DNA of 8,772 bases from Saprospirales bacterium (GTDB lineage Bacteria > Bacteroidota > Bacteroidia > Chitinophagales > Saprospiraceae): contig DLXL01000033.1 of the NCBI GenBank assembly GCA_003448025.1, positions 1 through 8,772 on the forward strand. Direction: 5' to 3'. The position numbers and the translations under genes are program-made. A model generated the notes under the pieces. The model searched no databases and had not been told where the DNA came from. It worked only from the letters and a program-made list of their open reading frames with translations. Below, piece by piece: positions 1 through 5,569 of this stretch (its first letter is position 1; each line of letters opens with the position of its first letter).

Positions 1-13
1 ACGGCGTAGCCGT
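1..13 (-). terminator. Possible terminator hairpin after the hydrolase gene, cut by the window edge
   Basis: ACGGC and GCCGT form a 5-bp GC-rich stem with a GTA loop, 14 bases beyond the stop codon of the minus-strand hydrolase gene. Any T-tract would lie left of base 1 and cannot be seen, so this is only a candidate end for the prenyl synthase-hydrolase transcript. Confidence 0.3.
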
Positions 14-26
14 GACATTTTGGTTG

Positions 27-665
27 CTATAGGAATGGATTATATTCTTTTTCGTGCCGGATGGTGGTAGCGGGGCCATGGCCGGGATATACAATGGTTT
101 CGTCTGGAAGGGTAAAGAGTTGGGTACGGATGGAATGAAGGAGCGTATCCATATTACCACCGGGCAGATCGGTTCGTCCGATACTTTCCTGGAAAAGTAC
201 ATCTCCGGCGATGACGAAACCATCTTCCTGACAATAGAAGGAGATACTTGCCGGGGAGTGCCCTGGTGTATACAATACTTTTAATTTAGTTTGTCCGAAC
301 GTTATCGTTTCACCACCTTCAATAAAATTGACCGGCATTGGCTGTGCATCATGGAAGGGTATTCCATACATTTGACAAACGCGTTCGAAACTGCCTAAAA
401 CGGGCAATTCCCCTTCATGTATTTCCAGGCCTATCCCCCAGGTTTTTACTACAAAAGGGTTCCCGAAAACATGATCCAGATGACAGTGGGTGTTGATTAG
501 TCGAACGGGTTGTAATGCTTGATCTGAAATAAATTTTTTCAGAATGTTTTGTTCTTCCAGGGTGTAGCAACCCGGGTCAAAAATGATGCATTGACGCGTT
601 TCATCCCACAAAACATAGGTGTTTTCAGCAAAAGGGCTGAATTCGAAGATCTGAATTTGAGTCAT
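27..665 (-). CDS. MBL-fold hydrolase, short glyoxalase-II-like (YcbL type)
   Basis: A 212-residue metallo-beta-lactamase-fold hydrolase. The whole dinuclear metal set is visible: H60-C-H62-L-D64-H65, then H136 in TPGHSP, D155 in AGDVLF and H196 in YPGHGP. This order and spacing match glyoxalase II and its relatives, which hydrolyse S-acylglutathione or related thioesters. At this length it lacks the C-terminal helical domain of classical GloB, so it fits the short YcbL-like group, and the true substrate cannot be told from sequence. There is no signal peptide, so it is cytoplasmic. The start is an ATG, only 8 bases after the stop of the prenyl synthase gene, which implies co-transcription and perhaps coupled translation. 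The protein ends in NPFL, as is usual for this group. The family call is firm; the substrate is inferred. Confidence 0.9.
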   Translation of the reverse strand: MTQIQIFEFSPFAENTYVLWDETRQCIIFDPGCYTLEEQNILKKFISDQALQPVRLINTHCHLDHVFGNPFVVKTWGIGLEIHEGELPVLGSFERVCQMYGIPFHDAQPMPVNFIEGGETITFGQTKLKVLYTPGHSPASISFYCQEDGFVIAGDVLFQESIGRTDLPGGNMDTLLHSIRTQLFTLPDETIVYPGHGPATTIRHEKEYNPFL

Positions 666-673
666 GGAAAAAG

Positions 674-1645
674 TTATCGCTTTCTTTCGGTTACGAAGAC
701 CAGCAAATCTCTGAGTGATTGTCGGGCAGGACTTTCAGGAGCCAGTTCGAGCAGATCGAATGCTTCCTGCCGGTACCGATACATAGCTTCGCGGGCATAA
801 TCCAATCCACCACTTTGGCGCACGAACCGGATGACTTCGTCTACCTTTTCAGGTTTATGGCTTTCGTTTTTAACGATATTGATCATGTACCTGCGTACGC
901 TTTTTTCTGCCTGGTTGAGTGCATAAATAAGCGGCAGGGTCATCTTTTTTTCTTTAATATCAATACCCAGGGGCTTTCCCACATCGTCGTCACCAAAATC
1001 AAAAAGGTCGTCGCGTATTTGAAAGGCCATGCCGGTTTTTTCACCGAACAACCACATTCGTTTTTTGATTTCATCATCATTCGGGGCAGTGCTTACGGCT
1101 CCTGCACAACAGGCGGCAGCAATGAGTGAGGCTGTTTTTTGTCGAATGATTTCGTAGTAAATCTCTTCTTTGATATCCAGGCGGCGTGCTTTTTCCATTT
1201 GCATCAATTCACCCTCTGCCATTTCTTTGACGGCTCTGCTGACCAGCTCAAGCATGGTGAATTGTTGATTTTTGACGGAAAGCAGCAGGCCTTGAGAGAG
1301 TAAAAAATCGCCCACCAAAACAGCGATCTTGTTCTTCCAGAGTGCATTAATGGAAAAGAAGCCGCGGCGTTCATTGGCATCATCCACCACATCATCATGA
1401 ACAAGTGTGGCGGTGTGCAACAGTTCTACCATGGATGCGGCGGTGTAGGTAGGTTCTCCGATTGAACCGAATAGCCGTGCACTGAGCAACACCAGCATGG
1501 GGCGTACCTGCTTACCCTTACGTTGAACGATGTACCAGGTGATTTTATCCAGCAGCGGCACATGACTTCTCATGGCATCGCGGAAGCGGAACTCGAAGGT
1601 GTCGAGCTCTGAAGCAACAGGTTGTTTTATGGTGTCTAATGACAT
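674..1645 (-). CDS. Polyprenyl diphosphate synthase, long-chain type
   Basis: An all-helical trans-prenyltransferase of 323 residues, the usual length for the family. Seen in order: GKQVRP (44-49, diphosphate-binding Lys and Arg); the first Asp-rich motif DDVVDD (84-89) followed by R93-R94; the second Asp-rich motif QIRDDLFDF (209-217); then GKPLGID and the KMTLPL segment near 223-239. The enzyme condenses isopentenyl diphosphate onto allylic diphosphates. The residue five before the first Asp motif is Ala79, with Thr80 next, and not an aromatic. In this family that favours long products such as the heptaprenyl or octaprenyl chain of menaquinone; the exact length is inferred. The reading frame opens at a TTG (1657), but I chose the ATG at 1645, because the TTG overlaps a -7 promoter element and adds only four residues. 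It is the first gene of a likely two-gene operon with the hydrolase. Confidence 0.93.
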   Translation of the reverse strand: MSLDTIKQPVASELDTFEFRFRDAMRSHVPLLDKITWYIVQRKGKQVRPMLVLLSARLFGSIGEPTYTAASMVELLHTATLVHDDVVDDANERRGFFSINALWKNKIAVLVGDFLLSQGLLLSVKNQQFTMLELVSRAVKEMAEGELMQMEKARRLDIKEEIYYEIIRQKTASLIAAACCAGAVSTAPNDDEIKKRMWLFGEKTGMAFQIRDDLFDFGDDDVGKPLGIDIKEKKMTLPLIYALNQAEKSVRRYMINIVKNESHKPEKVDEVIRFVRQSGGLDYAREAMYRYRQEAFDLLELAPESPARQSLRDLLVFVTERKR

Positions 1646-1654
1646 GATGAGGGG

Positions 1655-1662
1655 CAAACCTA
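1655..1662 (-). promoter_or_regulatory. Candidate -7 promoter element (TAGGTTTG) for the prenyl synthase operon
   Basis: On the minus strand TAGGTTTG is an exact match to the Bacteroidota -7 consensus TAnnTTTG. It ends nine bases before the ATG at 1645, so the mRNA leader would be only a few bases. A -33 match at the usual spacing is not clear: the nearest TTG is about 14 bases upstream. The call therefore rests on the -7 box alone. Confidence 0.35.
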
Positions 1663-1676
1663 CGGTTTGAAAACCG
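1663..1676. promoter_or_regulatory. Operator-like inverted repeat upstream of the prenyl synthase
   Basis: CGGTTT and AAACCG form a perfect 6-bp dyad with a 2-base centre, directly abutting the candidate -7 box on its upstream side. A protein bound here would cover the spacer between the -33 and -7 elements. The TetR-type gene next door is one possible binder, but its own upstream dyad has a different sequence. Confidence 0.3.
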
Positions 1677-1710
1677 CAATTGGTACATCAAATCCGTATG
1701 GAATGCAAAT

Positions 1711-1745
1711 AACCTTTTTCTAAACAGAACACCGCCATAAAGGTT
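1711..1745 (-). terminator. Weak hairpin after the TetR-type gene
   Basis: AACCTTT (1711-1717) and AAAGGTT (1739-1745) are 7-bp inverted arms with a 21-base loop, beginning four bases after the regulator's stop codon. There is no following T-tract on the minus strand, so termination is uncertain and some read-through into the prenyl synthase gene is possible. Confidence 0.22.
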
Positions 1746-1748
1746 GAT

Positions 1749-2429
1749 TTAACTTTTACGGAGAGACGCAAATACCAGATTTTCCAGGAATTCACCTACC
1801 TTTTTTGAATTACGTTTTTCACCACCAAAATCTGTAAGTGATGGCAGGTGTTCCATAAAATAGGGTTGAAACTGAGAGGCTTCCATCACGGTACTTGCCA
1901 GGGAATGGGTGTAAGGATATTGAGGATTGTATTCAGAAAATATTTGGGCAATATGGCGGCATAAATCCTTATAAGGCTTAAAAAGCTGCAAGCTGTTTAT
2001 ATCGTCAACTTCTTTGGTAAGATAAGCCTTACTGCTTTCTGCAATAACAATTTCCTGGAGCGCCGCTTTGTCGATATCGGAGGTGTCAGACCAACTTGGC
2101 AGGCTTCCGGTCAGGATTTCAATGATCTTTTTAATTTTTACTGAGGGGTCGTTCAAGTTATGCAGGGAAACCATGCACTGGTATTCTACATAATTCCAGT
2201 ACCAGGTTAGAAAATATAGAAGGAGCCGGTGTTTGTTTTCAAAATACCGGTAAATGCTGGCTTCGGTGCTATCAATTACTTCAGCCAATTTCTTGAAGGT
2301 GAATTGTTCATATCCCAGGGTAGACATGAGTTTGATACACTCCCGGATGATTTTTCTGCCCAAAGCACTTCCTTCCGGGTCTCGTAAAGCCAATTTTAGG
2401 TTAGGCTGGATGCTGATTTGAAGATTCAT
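1749..2429 (-). CDS. TetR/AcrR-family transcriptional regulator
   Basis: A 226-residue protein with an N-terminal TetR-type DNA-binding domain. Helix 1 spans about residues 23-39. The helix-turn-helix runs from about 43 to 70, beginning FTFKKLAE and continuing through the family-typical turn and recognition helix EASIYRYFENK. The rest is helical and variable, as expected for ligand-binding and dimerisation, and gives no ligand clue. The long frame opens at TTG (2441), but I prefer the ATG at 2429 because it matches the usual short N-terminal extension. The gene is divergent from the secreted helical protein at 2551. The shared 121-bp region contains a dyad (2460-2473) that is a plausible operator for this protein. 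Downstream, 103 bp away on the same strand, is the prenyl synthase. Family is certain; the regulated genes are inferred. Confidence 0.9.
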   Translation of the reverse strand: MNLQISIQPNLKLALRDPEGSALGRKIIRECIKLMSTLGYEQFTFKKLAEVIDSTEASIYRYFENKHRLLLYFLTWYWNYVEYQCMVSLHNLNDPSVKIKKIIEILTGSLPSWSDTSDIDKAALQEIVIAESSKAYLTKEVDDINSLQLFKPYKDLCRHIAQIFSEYNPQYPYTHSLASTVMEASQFQPYFMEHLPSLTDFGGEKRNSKKVGEFLENLVFASLRKS

Positions 2430-2459
2430 AATGCACAACAAATAAAAAAACGATGCAAG

Positions 2460-2473
2460 TTAAAACATTTTAA
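2460..2473. promoter_or_regulatory. Operator-like palindrome in the divergent TetR promoter region
   Basis: TTAAAA-CA-TTTTAA is a 6-bp perfect dyad with a 2-base centre, about 30 bases upstream of the regulator's ATG and 37 bases upstream of the -7 box facing the other way. TetR-family proteins commonly bind such short dyads between divergent genes. The region is A+T rich, so a chance dyad is possible. Confidence 0.35.
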
Positions 2474-2485
2474 GGAGCTTTAAGG
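2469..2485. repeat. Two TTTAAGG direct repeats, 10-bp period
   Basis: TTTAAGG occurs at 2469-2475 and 2479-2485, exactly one helical turn apart, immediately upstream of where the -33 contact of the plus-strand promoter should lie. The first copy overlaps the 2460-2473 dyad. It could be an activator or repressor site. Confidence 0.3.
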
Positions 2486-2509
2486 TTTAAGAAATAATAG
2501 TAATACTTT

Positions 2510-2517
2510 TATCTTTG
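2510..2517 (+). promoter_or_regulatory. -7 promoter element (TATCTTTG) for the secreted helical protein
   Basis: TATCTTTG matches the Bacteroidota -7 consensus TAnnTTTG exactly and would start transcription near 2521-2525, leaving a leader of about 25-30 bases before the ATG at 2551. The -33 side is weak (TTTAAG near 2486-2491). This box overlaps the upstream TTG at 2515, which therefore cannot be the real start codon. Confidence 0.55.
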
Positions 2518-2550
2518 AGACTAAGTATTGCATCATCGAATTTAAACATC

Positions 2551-3306
2551 ATGAAAAACGCCTGTTTCCAGTCCATATTGACGATTTTGGTGTGTGTTTT
2601 TTTACAAACCGCACCGCTAATGGGTCAAAACGTGTCGAAAGAGGCGTTTGATTCGCCCCAAACAATGGAATGGGTGATGATTCAAGCAGGCCGGATAGAT
2701 ACAGCTCTGGCCAATGCCATGCGTGGAACTGAACCGATCGAGATTCTGGTGAAGTTGGCAGACTGTTATATTTTATTTGATGCGGTAGCGCTTGCCGGGG
2801 TTTATTGTACAGATGTTCGGGCTGCTGCAGAGGCAGGCAGAAGGCAGTGTGATGTGATCAATTATCGTTTGGAAAAGGACTTGAATTCCAAACTTCAACG
2901 GGCTGTAAATGCCCGGCATGAAGCTGTTAAAATGCGCGAAGCCGCAGAAATCTGTCTAAAAACAGCACAAAAAGCAAAGAATAGTGAGGAAAACCACATG
3001 TTTGCGCCATCTGCTGTTATCCAGCAAGATGCCCGGCTGGCACAAATGGATCTGGCGGATGGATTAGCTAGCAGGGACCTGCATATCATGGCCCAGAAAA
3101 CGGAACATGCCATTCAACTGCTACATGATATTGGGCATTTGGCAACCACACTTTTCTACTGTCAGCCAACAGTTGACCATGTTGAAAAAGCCATTAGTCA
3201 ATGCGAACAATCCCTTGCTTCGCCAAACTGGACAGAGGTTAATAAACATCTAAACCAGGCGATGCAGACCATTGAGCAGATCATTCAGTATAAAGGCTGT
3301 AAATAA
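2551..3306 (+). CDS. Secreted alpha-helical protein with regularly spaced cysteines, unknown function
   Basis: I do not recognise this 251-residue protein. It begins with a lysine, then a hydrophobic stretch (about 5-24) ending in MGQ, which reads as a signal peptide cleaved near residue 26, so it is exported. The mature part looks almost entirely helical and rich in Ala, Gln, Glu and Lys, with two likely hairpin bundles (about 35-145 and 155-245). It has seven cysteines after the signal, at 72, 86, 100, 135, 204, 218 and 250. The 14-residue steps 72-86-100 and 204-218 place cysteines on one face of a helix. No enzyme motif is visible. I chose the ATG at 2551 because the upstream TTG at 2515 sits inside the -7 promoter box. 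It is divergent from the TetR-type gene and 69 bp ahead of the prohibitin-like gene, so control by the regulator is plausible. Confidence 0.75.
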   Translation: MKNACFQSILTILVCVFLQTAPLMGQNVSKEAFDSPQTMEWVMIQAGRIDTALANAMRGTEPIEILVKLADCYILFDAVALAGVYCTDVRAAAEAGRRQCDVINYRLEKDLNSKLQRAVNARHEAVKMREAAEICLKTAQKAKNSEENHMFAPSAVIQQDARLAQMDLADGLASRDLHIMAQKTEHAIQLLHDIGHLATTLFYCQPTVDHVEKAISQCEQSLASPNWTEVNKHLNQAMQTIEQIIQYKGCK

Positions 3307-3375
3307 ACCTCAATCAAACAATCGCATACCGGTGGCGAATCAACCGGAAATATTTAACCAAATTACATAGTAACT

Positions 3376-4179
3376 ATGAAAATCAATTCTGTTTTTCCAG
3401 CCATTGTGGCTGTTTTAGGTCTGGTGATCCTGAGCAGCAGTTGTACTGTTGTACGGCAGGGTGAGTTCGGCGTTAAGCGCAGGTTCGGTCGGTTTAGTGA
3501 TGATGTGTATACCAGTGGTCTTCGCCCATTTAACCCTTTTACCAGCACTATCATTAAGATTTCCGGCCAGACAGAAAACCTCGAAGTGGCTTTGAACATT
3601 CCTTCCCAGGAAGGCTTGACGATCCAAAGTGAAGTGTCGATTTTATATCGGGTAGTGAAAAAAGATGCTCCTGATTTGTTGAGAACAGTAGGTCTTGACT
3701 ATGAAGAAACCATCATTTTGCCCGTTTTTCGGTCTGCCGTGGCAGATATTACCTCAAAGTACTATGCCAAGGATATGCACTCCGGAAATCGGGCGGTCAT
3801 TGAGGTTGCCATTCGCGATCTGATGGCGAAAACCTTGACCGATAAGGGCATTTTGATTGAAAACGTTCTTTTGAAATCTATTGCATTGCCCAAGAATCTG
3901 ACTAAGGCCATTGAAGACAAGCTGGAGGCAGAACAACAGGCTCAACGCATGGAGTTCATTTTGCAGCAGGAAAAACAGGAGGCTGAACGTAAACGTATTC
4001 AGGCTACGGGCGAGCGCGACGCCAACAAGATCATTTCTGAGGGTCTTTCTGAGCAGGTGCTGCAGTTCAAAGCGCTGGATGCCTGGCTGAAACTGAGTAT
4101 GTCGCCCAACTCAAAAGTGATCATTACCAATGGTACGGTACCAATGGTAATGGATCCAGGTGGCTCAGGAATAAAATAA
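3376..4179 (+). CDS. SPFH/prohibitin-family protein with lipoprotein-like N-terminus
   Basis: A 267-residue SPFH (stomatin/prohibitin/flotillin) protein. The N-terminus has Lys2, a hydrophobic segment (about 6-20) and then SSSC with Cys23, compatible with a relaxed lipobox. It could instead be an uncleaved membrane anchor. The SPFH domain runs from about 27 to 180, starting with the typical V-R-Q-G-E-F-G-V segment and including FNPFTSTIIKISGQTE and the V-A-I-R-D / L-L-K-S-I-A-L-P pieces that resemble prohibitins. A charged coiled-coil (about 178-215, rich in Glu, Gln and Lys) follows, then a short C-terminal tail. Such proteins form large membrane-attached rings that organise membrane domains or hold proteases. 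No NfeD or FtsH partner is next to it. The leader is A-rich with no Shine-Dalgarno. The stop lies 14 bases before the foldback element. Confidence 0.88.
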   Translation: MKINSVFPAIVAVLGLVILSSSCTVVRQGEFGVKRRFGRFSDDVYTSGLRPFNPFTSTIIKISGQTENLEVALNIPSQEGLTIQSEVSILYRVVKKDAPDLLRTVGLDYEETIILPVFRSAVADITSKYYAKDMHSGNRAVIEVAIRDLMAKTLTDKGILIENVLLKSIALPKNLTKAIEDKLEAEQQAQRMEFILQQEKQEAERKRIQATGERDANKIISEGLSEQVLQFKALDAWLKLSMSPNSKVIITNGTVPMVMDPGGSGIK

Positions 4180-4193
4180 GCTCAAAAACACCG

Positions 4194-4361
4194 TAGCGTG
4201 TGTCTGAAAAATACTTACCGTGCTGAAAATACATCTTTTGGAACCTGTCTTGCGTGTCTTTTTTGGCCAATAGGACACTGCTATTCCCCCAAAAAGATAC
4301 ACTTATTCAGAACCCAAAAACTGCATTTTCACCTACGGCAGTATTTTTCAGACACACGCTA
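4194..4361. repeat. MITE-like foldback element with 22-bp perfect terminal inverted repeats
   Basis: The ends 4194-4215 and 4340-4361 are perfect 22-bp reverse complements, starting TAGCGTGTGTCTG and ending with its complement. Complementarity continues inward with gaps: GCTGAAAAT (4222-4230) against ATTTTCAC (4325-4332); GTGTCTTTTTTGG (4254-4266) against CCAAAAAGATACAC (4289-4302); and AATAG (4269-4273) against CTATT (4281-4285) around a 7-base loop. So almost the whole 168 bp folds into one long imperfect hairpin centred at 4277. The outermost TA at both ends could be a duplicated TA target, as in IS630/mariner-type insertions; this is inference. There is no coding capacity, as expected for a MITE. 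Its position 14 bases past the prohibitin-like stop also lets it act as a transcript 3' end. Confidence 0.75.
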
Positions 4362-4417
4362 GTTGAATTGTTAGGTGAAACCCCATTATTCCTGTGAATT
4401 ACAGTGTACCCGTGGGC

Positions 4418-4453
4418 AGAAAGGGCGGTTGAAAATGTTCGACCGCTCTTTCT
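4418..4453 (+). terminator. Strong intergenic hairpin, possible terminator
   Basis: Arms 4418-4433 (AGAAAGGGCGGTTGAA) and 4438-4453 (TTCGACCGCTCTTTCT) form a 16-bp stem with two G-U pairs around the loop AATG. The distal arm ends in CTCTTTCT, which could serve as a U-rich tract, but no separate T-run follows. It lies between the prohibitin-like gene and the next gene. GTGTACC flanks it on both sides as a 7-bp direct repeat, so it may instead be a small inserted palindrome. Confidence 0.5.
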
Positions 4454-4583
4454 CATAGTAAACGGTGTACCAAAATAGTTTGTATCTCTAAAGAAAAGCA
4501 GCGAATTAGGCTAAAAGTTGCTCTTTTGTCTTATTTGAATGCCTGTTTATCTAATATTCAGTGACATTCAGCCAAACTGTTCG

Positions 4584-4591
4584 TTCCTTTG
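4584..4591 (+). promoter_or_regulatory. Candidate -7 element (TTCCTTTG) for the LolA-like gene
   Basis: TTCCTTTG differs from TAnnTTTG at one fixed position and would give a leader of about 50 bases. There is no clear -33 TTG, but ATTCAG is repeated at 10-bp spacing (4556-4561 and 4566-4571) where that contact would fall. The leader just before the ATG is A-rich (AAGTACAAAAATG). Confidence 0.33.
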
Positions 4592-4648
4592 TATGTACAA
4601 AAAAGCTGTTAAACAGCCCAATTACATATCCAAATCAAAAGTACAAAA

Positions 4649-5374
4649 ATGAAAAAAACGCTCTCTTTTGCAGCATTCCTCTTCTTCCTCTCCGGTTTCG
4701 CTCAGGCACAAACCGCTGAAGAAATTATCGCCAAGCATATTGAAGCCATTGGTGGCAAGAAATGGGCTTTGGTGGAAGCCGTTAAATCTGAAGCAAAAAT
4801 CTCTGCCGATGGCGCCCCAGGTATGAGCATTGGCATGACTATGGTTGCCGTTCGCAATAAGTCACTCCGAATGGATGTATCCGTGATGGGTATGACCCAA
4901 ACAACTGTAGTAAACGGCGATGCCGGCTGGGCCAATAACCCGTTCATGGGTAAAATGGAACCGGAACCACTTACTGCCGACCAGGTTAAATCAATGTCAG
5001 ATATGACAGATGTTGATGGCACTTTGGTAGGGTATAAGGAAAAAGGATATACCCTTGAGTATTCAGGTAAAGAAGATGTTGACGGCACCGAAGCGCACAA
5101 AATCAAAATTAATAAAGGCGGCAAACGCAGCGAATATACCTTTATTGATCCCTCCACCTTCTATGAGATTAAAAATATCCGCGTAGAAGAAGTGGATGGC
5201 CAGGAAGTGGAATCAGCTACTGTGTATTCCAACTTTAAAAATCAGGATGGTCTGGTATTCCCGTTCACCATCCAGCAGAACGATCCAACCATGGGCGGAT
5301 CTACCGTTACCATTACTTCCATAACGATTAATCCGCTTGTTGATCAAAAAACATTCGTGATGCCAGGAAAATAA
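4649..5374 (+). CDS. Exported LolA/LolB-like beta-protein (outer-membrane lipoprotein-sorting-like)
   Basis: A 241-residue exported protein. The signal peptide is clear: MKK, a hydrophobic stretch (4-17), then A-Q-A with cleavage after residue 20 and no lipobox cysteine, so it is soluble in the periplasm or outside. The mature protein opens with TAEEIIAKHIEAIGGKKW, a helix start typical of Bacteroidota proteins annotated as outer-membrane lipoprotein-sorting or LolA/LolB-fold proteins. The rest alternates short beta strands with turns (for example MGMTQTTVVNGDAGW, YTLEYSGKEDVDGTEAHKIKI, SEYTFIDPSTFYEIKNI), consistent with a half-barrel that could cradle a lipid or peptide. It has no cysteine and no catalytic motif that I can see. 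It is not classical LolA, and cargo binding is only a family-based guess. The ATG has an A-rich leader. It stands alone between the gene-free region and a terminator-bearing spacer. Confidence 0.78.
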   Translation: MKKTLSFAAFLFFLSGFAQAQTAEEIIAKHIEAIGGKKWALVEAVKSEAKISADGAPGMSIGMTMVAVRNKSLRMDVSVMGMTQTTVVNGDAGWANNPFMGKMEPEPLTADQVKSMSDMTDVDGTLVGYKEKGYTLEYSGKEDVDGTEAHKIKINKGGKRSEYTFIDPSTFYEIKNIRVEEVDGQEVESATVYSNFKNQDGLVFPFTIQQNDPTMGGSTVTITSITINPLVDQKTFVMPGK

Positions 5375-5386
5375 GACGCTGGATGG

Positions 5387-5456
5387 TTGGATATCAGACA
5401 GGTGCTCAAGAAGGTTTGAGTGATCAGCTTTTTTCGAGCCGAAGTCTAACATCCAA
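5387..5456. repeat. Imperfect inverted repeat enclosing a terminator-like hairpin
   Basis: TTGGATATCAGAC (5387-5399) and GTCTAACATCCAA (5444-5456) are 13-base inverted arms with two mismatches, which become G-U pairs in minus-strand RNA. Together they bracket the small hairpin at 5404-5421 and its T-run. The outer arm starts 13 bases after the LolA-like stop codon. Confidence 0.4.
5404..5434 (+). terminator. Candidate terminator of the LolA-like gene
   Basis: GCTCAAG (5404-5410) pairs with TTTGAGT (5415-5421), a 7-bp stem including two wobbles, around the loop AAGG. Seven bases later comes a run of six T (5429-5434). The gap between stem and T-run is longer than ideal, so this is a moderate candidate. 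Confidence 0.35.
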
Positions 5457-5475
5457 TGGTACACCCGTCTAACAT
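5444..5475. repeat. GTCTAACAT direct repeat, 23-bp period
   Basis: GTCTAACAT occurs at 5444-5452 and 5467-5475, each followed by one variable base and CA. The first copy is also the right arm of the 5387-5456 inverted repeat. It resembles short phrase-like repeats of Bacteroidota spacers; that resemblance is from general impression, not a search. Confidence 0.4.
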
Positions 5476-5484
5476 TCATTATCG

Positions 5485-5549
5485 CCGCAGCCTTGCGGAG
5501 TTTCAGAGTTTATAGTTGCTCTGCGCCTCCTCAGCGCTGCGGTTTTTTT
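5485..5549 (+). terminator. GC-rich alternative hairpins ending in a T7 run, just upstream of the propeller gene
   Basis: CCGCAGC (5485-5491) can pair with GCTGCGG (5536-5542), which is followed at once by seven T (5543-5549). The same CCGCA can instead pair locally with TGCGG (5494-5498) around GCCT. A third option is GCGC (5523-5526) with GCGC (5534-5537). The T-run is only 20 bases before the ATG at 5570. It may be a plain terminator for upstream transcription, part of a phrase-like GCG-rich spacer repeat, or a switch. Confidence 0.38.
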
Positions 5550-5569
5550 ATGCCTTTTTCTTCATGATT

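Larger units (their letters stand above)
4180..4648. other. 469-bp gene-free region
   Basis: No credible gene is seen on either strand. The left third is the foldback element (4194-4361). The centre has a strong hairpin (4418-4453) flanked by two GTGTACC copies (4404-4410 and 4465-4471). The right third is A+T rich and carries a degenerate -7 box (4584-4591) and a 10-bp-period ATTCAG repeat (4556-4561 and 4566-4571) ahead of the next gene. Confidence 0.7.

Noticed and set aside
719..1129. Plus-strand open frame of 136 codons opposite the prenyl synthase
   Set aside because: The opposite strand encodes all conserved prenyltransferase motifs, and this frame has no recognisable feature.
2515..2550. 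TTG-initiated 12-residue extension of the secreted helical protein
   Set aside because: The TTG lies inside an exact -7 promoter box, upstream of the expected transcription start, and the extension would bury the signal peptide.
3328..3347. CCGGT...ACCGG inverted repeat before the prohibitin-like gene
   Set aside because: The arms are only 5 bp with a 9-base loop and have no promoter box nearby; this is too short to call an operator or terminator.
4599..4617. GCTGTT-A-AACAGC dyad next to six A, which reads as a minus-strand terminator
   Set aside because: No minus-strand gene lies upstream of it, and the 1-base centre means the real stem would be short; it is more likely part of the leader of the LolA-like gene.
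5516..5569. TTG-initiated N-terminal extension of the propeller protein
   Set aside because: It runs through the GC-rich hairpin and T7 run, and the signal peptide begins cleanly at the ATG at 5570.
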